A DNA stretch of 64,000 nt, from assembly GCA_021292105.1 (NCBI GenBank), contig CM037860.1:8946698-9010697 (forward strand), read 5' to 3'. Under the pieces are notes generated by a model, which saw only the letters and a list, made by a program, of their open reading frames with translations, had not been told where the DNA came from and ran no database searches. The stretch comes from Anadara kagoshimensis (lineage: Eukaryota > Mollusca > Bivalvia > Arcoida > Arcidae). The position numbers and the translations under genes are program-made. Positions 51,801-60,800 of the stretch are shown here, piece after piece; the first letter of the stretch is position 1; each line of letters opens with the position of its first letter.

Positions 51801-54800
51801 GTTAAAAGTTACAATAGTTCATTTATCAATAAATTACAGTAAAACCTGCTATAGTGATCTCCTCTCTACAAAGACCACCTACCTAGACAGTAAAACCTGC
51901 TTTAGGGACTACCTCCAGATATAGATCACCTGTCTATACAGTAAAACCTTCTCTAATGACCACAACTGTATTTAGAGCACCTGTCTATAAAGTAAAACTT
52001 GCTATGGTGACCCCCTGTCTATTAAAACCTGTGTTTTAAGTCTCCTAGCTTCGCATTTCAACCAAAAGATCATTATATAAAGACCACCTGTCTATAAAGT
52101 CCACATTTTAAGGTTTAATGGGTTGATGTTATACACAGGGTTGACTGTTCTTTAGGGTGGAACCAATACATATATAAATACAGAGTCTTTCTTGGGTGTT
52201 CATATAACATTAAATTTATTAAACAACTTTAATAAATAAACAAGTATTGTGAGATGTTCCATGTAGTAGATTCTATTTCAGATGCTGAAGAGGAGATTAA
52301 TACACAAGAACTAATAACAAGCCTACAAAAACAAGTAGAACTGATGGATCTAGCTATCAAAAAGAAAAGACTTCATTCCCTTGATGAAGCACATGATCCA
52401 TCCAGTAGGCGGAGTCTAACAACAGTGGGTAAGTCAATTAAACAGATAGGTTAATTACAATGTACCAGTACTCACATTGGCTTGGAGCATGGAAATTAGA
52501 CTATTGCTGAAAATTCAATCAAACCTGAATATCTTCCTCTTAGATTGATTTTGTGTGCCTGCGAATTGTTTACGCCGATTTGGAATTTCTGTGAAAAAGG
52601 CAAACTTTGACCTTATTACTTACACTTATTATGTCCCCACCCCATAAACACAGTTAAGGGGTATACAGAATCAAGTCCTTCTGTCTGTCTATCCCAATAG
52701 CTTGCCTGCTCCATCTATGGATGGCTGTAAACTGATAAAGACTAAGATTTGTCTGAATGGGATTCAAGCCAAAGCAGATTAGCCAGGTTCTGCTGTATAT
52801 ATGCTTTGAAAGCTTTTTTCAGGAAATAAGCCTAATATCTGCAAATTTTAGGATATATGTTACAGCTATATGACTTCGATATAAGCTAAAAACTACATGT
52901 GGACATACATGTATATATTTTGATTTCTTCAAGAAGAGTTTCTTTATATAAAAACTCAAAATTACCCAGTCTTTAAGAAAATTTATATTTAAATATTTCT
53001 TATAATTCATATAAGCATATATATTATTTTGTTTCATTTTAAACATTTTTTTTGGTTGAAAACAGTAGATTACCTGGTCCTTCAGAGGTTTAAACATTTT
53101 TTGTCACAGTTGGATTATAAACATATATGTATATATTTGAAAATGTAATGAAGCAGAAGTTTTTAGAACTTGTATACACTTTTTATCATTTATTGATGTT
53201 ATTTTTATATTTTTAAATACTATTGATAGCTGTTTACAATGAACTGATAAATTATTTACAAACAAGTGCAATAAAGTCTGTTTTGATTTTTACTTTTTCA
53301 AATTTTAAAGGTAATTTTCGGATTTCTTATAAATTCTGTTTTAAATTTTTGTTTTTTGTTAAAAACATTTTTGAATGTATGTATCACATTTAATTTATGA
53401 TCAATAGAAAAGATAAGTCAAATTGGTGTTACAGATTAAATTTTTCACATACTTCACATTGTATTTATGTTGTTTACTACATATTCAGATACATGTGTCT
53501 CAGTTTCATGATCACACACCCTTAGCATGACAAGCTACACACACTATAACATGATACATTGTTTGTATCAAAAAATAGATCTGGATTGGTGAATAAAGCA
53601 AACTTGTTCATTTCATCAATATGATTACATTCATTTATTTGTATCACTGTTATGATGTTGTACCTGTTGATTGACATTTTAATCTCTTAGATTATAAATA
53701 AATTCAGGAACTGTGCATATACATGTACAGAGTGTAAAGTCTCACATTACCTACTGGGAGTCTGTCTGCTATGTACAGTACAGACCTGTCGAAAGTTTAA
53801 CACTAAGCTTACGAATCAGTGCTGAATTGGCAACATATTTCGGCTCCATCATTAGCTATGTCGACAGCACCTGTAATCTATCTTTCAGCAGCTTTTAGGC
53901 CATAAGCTATCCACATCTCATACTTTCGGGAGCCAATCTCTGACTCCTTTCCGTTAGCTTAGTGTTATTGCAGCACAAGTACTGTACCATCTTGCTCATG
54001 CATTATTTATAGATGTCTATGATTGGTATTTTGTCAACAGTAAAACCTTGGTATAATACACTTCATTCAGTCAATAAGTCTGGCAGTTTATCCCCAATTA
54101 TTATGAAGTACCAAAATCCATGTTTTCCTATGTTTTCTTATTTTCTAATTCAGTTCCCCTTTTATTTATCATTAAACCCTTTTTAATGCCGAACAATTAG
54201 CCTGTATAAACAGTGGCAATGAGTCATTGTACCGGTTCTGTATATCATATCTTCTTCTTCTTTCAATATACAGTATTCCTTCTAAGCAGAAGATTACATA
54301 CTGTCACATGCATAGAAAATAAAGATAAAATGTTATAAATACATTCATGTTTCTTTTGTCAGGTGATAGTAAATATCTATCATTCCCATCGTCCAATGTC
54401 AGACAACAGCTAGCCGAGCCATATGACCACATGAAAGATGCTGCTTTTTTCTATGATGTTACAGAACAGTTCAAAACAGGGATGGAATTAGATCCTACTG
54501 TCAAGAGACAGTATGAAGTACAGACTATATCTAAGGTAAATAGAGTTATGGAACCTGTTACCATGACTACAAATTCAAAATTTTTTCAGAGGTACTTGTG
54601 TCTTTGCAACATGACATCTACAGTTTCTTAAGACACACAACTTTTGAATATATTTATGGTATTCCTGTCAGTAATTTTGTTTTACTGAAAATTACAACTA
54701 AATACTAGAGTATAGGTAATTTTTAGCTCACCTGGCCTAAAGGCCATGTGAGCTTTTGCCATCACTCGGCGTCCGTCGTCCGTCAGTCAGTCTGTCCGTC

Positions 54801-57800
54801 AGTCTGTCAGTCCGTCTGTAAACTTTTCACATTTTGGCTATCTTCTCTGAAACCCCTGAACCAATTTTAACCAAACTTAACAGGAATGATGTATGGAAGG
54901 TCCTTTACTTAGATTGCCGAAATTTTTTTGATCCGCCAAAAACATGGCTGCCAGCGCAGAAGATAGTTTAACATTGGACCCTATGGGAAAAATGCATTTT
55001 TGACTATTTCCTCAGAAATGACTGAAGCAAATGTAACAAAACTTCACAGGAATGATGTATGGAAGGTCCTTTACTTAGATTGCCAAAATTTTTCTGAAAT
55101 GTCAAAAAACATGGCCGCCAGCACAGAAGATAGTTTAACATTAGACCCTATGGGAAAAGCATATATTTGCTATCTTCTTTGAAACCGCTGAGCCAATTTG
55201 AACCAAACTTTACAGGAATAATGTATGCAAGGTCATTTACTAAGATTGCCCAAATTTTTCTGATCCGCCAAAAAAAATGGCCACCAGGGCCAAACAAAGT
55301 TTAACATTGGGCCCTATGGGAAAACGCACATTTTGGCTATCTCCTCTGAAACGACTGAAGCGAATTCAAATACACTTTACAGGAATGATGTATGGAAGGT
55401 CTTTTGCAAAGATTGCCGAAATTTTTCTGATCCGCCTAAAAATATGGCTGCCAGCGGGGAACATAGTTTAACATTGGACCCTATGGGAAAAACACATTTT
55501 GGCTATCTCCTCTGAAACTATTGAAGCAAACTTAACCAAACTTAAGAGGAATGATGTATTGGAGGTCCTTTACATAGATTGCCAAAATTTTTCTGATTGG
55601 CCAAAAAACATGGCTGCCAGAGCAAAAGGTAGTTTAACATGGGACCCTATGGGAAAAACGCATTTTGGCTATCTCCTCAGAAATGACTGAAGCAAATTTA
55701 ACCAAACTTTACAGAAATGATGTATAGAAGGTCCTTTACTTAGATTGCCAAAATTTTTCTGATCCACCAAAAAACATGGCCGCCAGCGCAGAAGATAGTT
55801 TAACATTGGACCCAATAGGAAAGGCATATATATGCTATTTCCTCTGGAGCTTTAGAAGCAAATTGAACCAAACTTTACAGGAATGATGTATAGAAGGTCC
55901 TTTACATAGATTGCCAAAATTTTCCTGATTGGCCAAAAAACATGGCTGCCAGCGCAAAAGGTAGTTTAACTTTGGACCCTATGGGAAAAACGCATTTTTG
56001 ACTATGTCCTTAGAAATGACTGAAGCAAATTGAACCAAACTTTACAGGAATGATGTATAGAAGGTCCTTTTCTTAGATTGCCAAAATTTTTCTGATCCGC
56101 CGAAAAACATGGCCGCCAGGGCAGAAGATAGTTTAACATTGGACCCTATGGGAAAAATGCATTTTTGACTATGTCCTCAGAAATGACTGAAGCAAATTGA
56201 ACCAAACTTTACAGGAATGATGTATAGAAGGTCCTTTACATAGATTGTCAAAATTTTTCTGATCCGCCAAAAAACATGGCTGCCAGTGGAGAACATAGTT
56301 TCACATTGGACCCTATGGGAAAAGCATATATATGCTATCTCCTCTGAAGCTAGTGAAGCAAATTGAACCAAACTTTACAGGAATGATGTATAAAAGGTCC
56401 TTTACATAGATTGCCAAAAATTTTCTGATCTGCCAAAAAAACATGGCTGTCAGCGCAAAAGATAGTTGGACTTTATGGGAAAAACACATTTTTGACTATG
56501 TCCTCAGAAATGACTGAAGCAAATTGAACCAAACTTTACAGGAATGATGTATAGAAGGTCCTTTACATAGATTGCCAAAATTTTCCTGATCTGCCATAAA
56601 ACATGGCTGCCAGTGGAGAACATTGTTTCACATTAAACCCTATGGGAAAAGCATATATTTGCTATTATTTCCTTTGAAGCTACTAAAGCAAATTGAATCA
56701 AACTTTACAGGAATGATGTATGGATGGTTCTTTACTTAGATTGTGGAAATTTTTTTGGATCTGCCAAAAAGATGGCTGCCAGCACAGAACATAGTTTAAC
56801 CCTATGGGAATAGCATATATTTGCTATCTCCTCTAAAGCTACTGAAGCAAATTGAACCAAACTTTATGGGAATGATGTATGGAAGGTCCTTTATTAGATT
56901 GACAAATTCAAATTGCCCGTTTCATTTACAATTAAGGCAAAACACTCTTAAAATCTCGGAAACTGAAATTTCATTGGACAATTAATGTAACAACAGTGGC
57001 TCATTCACATATGCCCCTAAACGGTGTTTCCTCAGATCTCCCACTCCGCGCCTATATCAAAAATGGGGGAGCAAGTGAGAGATGTGATTTTAATCAGATT
57101 GAAAAAAAACTGTGATTGGTACATATAGTTCTACAGTGATTTCCTTAGCCATTCTGTCTGATATAAACAGTGCATTTTTTCATCACTGGAATACAAATTT
57201 GCTTTAAAAGCATTTTAGTCAGGTGAGCGATACAGGCTCAGCCACACTGAGCCTCTGGTTAATGGATGCACTTGCAAATTAATTCTAGTTGCCCAACAAA
57301 AATCAGATATTGTTGCAACTTAACAATTTTGCAATGTGGGTCTAGCTAATGCAAGTATGTCATAATGCAGTTTGCTATATTTCAGAAATTCAAACTTTCC
57401 GATCTGAAAGGCAAAATGTGATTTTTAAAAAATTCAACAAAATCTGTTGGTAGTCAACTATTTTTTTTATGAAGTAATTATTATATAGTCAATATCCTAA
57501 AAATGGGAGGAATACAGTGCCAAAATACTAACTGTAATGAAATAATTATCTCTCTTTGTTACAGGCAACATTATCAGAAACATACCAAGAAGAATACAAA
57601 AACAGAAATAAAGAATTAAAAGATCCATCAATGGTGGCAGATTTATATTTCTGTGGTACCCTAGAACACCCAGAGAAAATACAAGATATACTTAAACATG
57701 GTTTTGCAGAGTCAGGTAAGTTTTCAATCTCCTGATATACCATACTTTAACTATTTATGGTTTGTTTTGGATAATAAGCATGTTACAGTTGTTTTCCATC

Positions 57801-60800
57801 TTAGTCTGTTCTTGGTAGTTATCTTTGCCTTATTCAGGGTGGTGCTGATCTCTTTAAGGTCTTTCACTTTATATTTACCCACTTGTATGCTTGTACTTTG
57901 AAATACGGTAAAACCTGCTATAGTGACCACATCTATATAAAGACTATTTATACATTACATTAAGACTAGTGTTTTAAGGTCATAGTTTTCATATTTCTAC
58001 CAAAAAGAAGCTCTATATAAAGACTGTCTGTCTGTAAAGTAAATATTTATTAAGTCAGTGGATGGCCTTTATTTAAATGAGTCAATTTTAATATATGGCA
58101 CTTTATAAACATCCAGTCCATATTTGAAGCTGTTTAACAAATTAAGATGGAAAGTTGAAAACATGTGGCCAAGTGAATGAGGTTGCAGACTTGTGCTCAA
58201 GCTGTGATGGAAACTTGAAAGTATAACACATTTAATTTAAATTGTTCCACCCAAATGAATGAATGCTAGTTATGGCTAGTGTTAACCTTGAAATGGATAG
58301 ACAATCTGATCCAAGAGGTAGTACCTTTGTATTGTATTCTTTGTCATTTAATGTTGCTGAAACTTGGATATGTGCTTGTCCAATGAGTCTTTAGACTTGA
58401 AACAGACTTCAACTAACTAATTTTTCAAGCCACAAAGAGAAAATAATATAAATGACAATTTTTGCTGATGGGTATTTTGTAGTTTATTTCTCAATGGAAT
58501 AACCCAGATGGTGTATTTTGATTTATTTTTTTTTTTTATCATTATTTTTCAGATTTTATCCATGGTGAATATGGAAGAGGTCTTTATTTTTCAAAATTTC
58601 CATCAATGGCTGGAAAGTTTTCAGCTGTAAGTAAAGTTTACATATTTACCTTAATTTGATAAGTTCTATCAGATTTCTTATTTAAAGAGGTTGTTATAGA
58701 TGAATGGTTAGGTTTATAAGAATCTTTCATAAGTATCCATGTAGGATATGGAAATCTCAACCCAAGAGGTTTCTGACTGAAATCTTTAACCCCAAGGGTT
58801 AGCTTTCCCTTTTCTAGGTGGATAAGCTCATAATTTGTTATTTTTCTTTCCCTTTTAATTCCAGTGTTTGGCTTCATGTATGATTTACATACAAATTTGA
58901 GACAATGTCAAACCCCATCTCATATGAACAAATATTGAAGGAAATAAGTCAGTGATCTTGTTTTCAGAATTAAACTGTAATTTTGACTCGTGCTTTTCAT
59001 AGTCGAAAATATTTCAAAAATTGTAAATACCAGTATACATTGTACCAATAAGTTACTGCACGTGTACTTAAATTAGCGCACTCAAATTTTACCACTCTGA
59101 GGGGGTGTAGACTAATTAGCGCATTCTTAAATTCTTGCACATAAGGCAAGAATAATTTTGAATTAGCGGTAATACTAAATAGACACTGTTCAGTTTCACT
59201 TAAATGCAAATATTCTGTTTAATGTCTTAACAATAAAGTGTTCAGTTTCACTTAAATGCAAATATTCAGTTTAATGTCATTACAATAAATAGTTCATTTG
59301 ATTTCATTGTATAGTTACTTTATTGGAACAGACGATGGTGGGATAGTGGACGGGATCTATATTATCACACAGCAATTTTGTCTCCTTCATATGGAGATGT
59401 TTTAGCGTTGCACTTAAATTAGCACAATAACTGGAGCGCGAAAGGCGCTAATATTAGAATCCCCCTAAAATTAGTACACATACAGTATAATTATTACCAC
59501 CTGGATCAGAATTTTTCAACCAGCATCAAAATGTTTACATGTATTGTCATTTTGAAAAGATATTTCGATTTTCACCAGATTTGTTGGACAAAAACATTGT
59601 TTACATTTATCATACCTCACCAAAAATTATTAAACTACTATTGGTCGATTTCTAATCACATGGTATGAAACAATTCAAATGTTTGAATGAGCAGTCAACA
59701 TTGCCATGGGAAATTGCAATGTTCACCACTTGACACGGAAAATCACAGAAACCATGGAAAATCACGATAATCATACTTCTATCTGTATATCCCTCCTTTA
59801 TTATTAGGGGCACTCAAACAGTTTTATGCAATTAAATGAATTTTGAATAGAGAATTTTCAGACTTTTTCGGTATAATAAAGTAAATAGTGCCCTTGATTG
59901 GGAGACATATGGAGGATTATCTCCACTCGGGAGATAATGTTCCCTTGGGGAGACAATCCTCTATATTTCCCTCAACCAATGGCACTATTTGTATAGTATT
60001 TTAATTAATACATGTATCCTTATATATTTTACAGTAATGTGTGATTTGTGTAGAGGTTGAATATTACCGTCATTGTTTAGTGAAAAACTCTGCATTTTGT
60101 ATTCTTATTTTATTTTATTTTTTCCATTTTTACAGTTGGGTAAAGTTTTGTTTGTGGAGGTGGGATTGGGAAATGTTGAAACAGTTACCAAAATGGACAG
60201 AACAAGAAAAACGCCAAGTCAAGGATTTGATTCCATTATTGTAAGTTATTTTTATATACAAAACCTGTTGATTGGTAGTAATGAGTGAAAATATTAAAAA
60301 GTACTGGTACTTATAAGTACTGGTACTTATAAATGTTCGGTTCAGAGATATGCATTGCTCTTCAGAGTCAAGTTCTCTCACAACTGTTGGTTCAGCAACT
60401 GCATAAAAGAAAAACGGTTTTTGAGTAAATCAAAAACATGCATCACATGACATTTTGTTTAGATTAAATATTTCATCAAAAAAAAAAAAAATAATAATAA
60501 TAATAATAATAATTAAAAAGTTGTTCTTACGGTGATTTTGTTTGCCTAAAATTACTATCAAATATACATGTAGGTAGTTTTCCCTGTGGACAAATGACTA
60601 CATTTTCCCAATTTGACTACTAAAATTCCCAAAACAACAGTGATACACAAGCAAATTAAATCTAGTTGTCCTTGCCCACAAAATGCTAGATATTGTCACA
60701 ATATAGCATCCATGAGCTATTACAACCATGGCATTATGCAGTTTGCTGCATGTCAGAACTTCAAATTTTCCTAATTTAAAAGGTAGAAGGTAGTTTTTAA

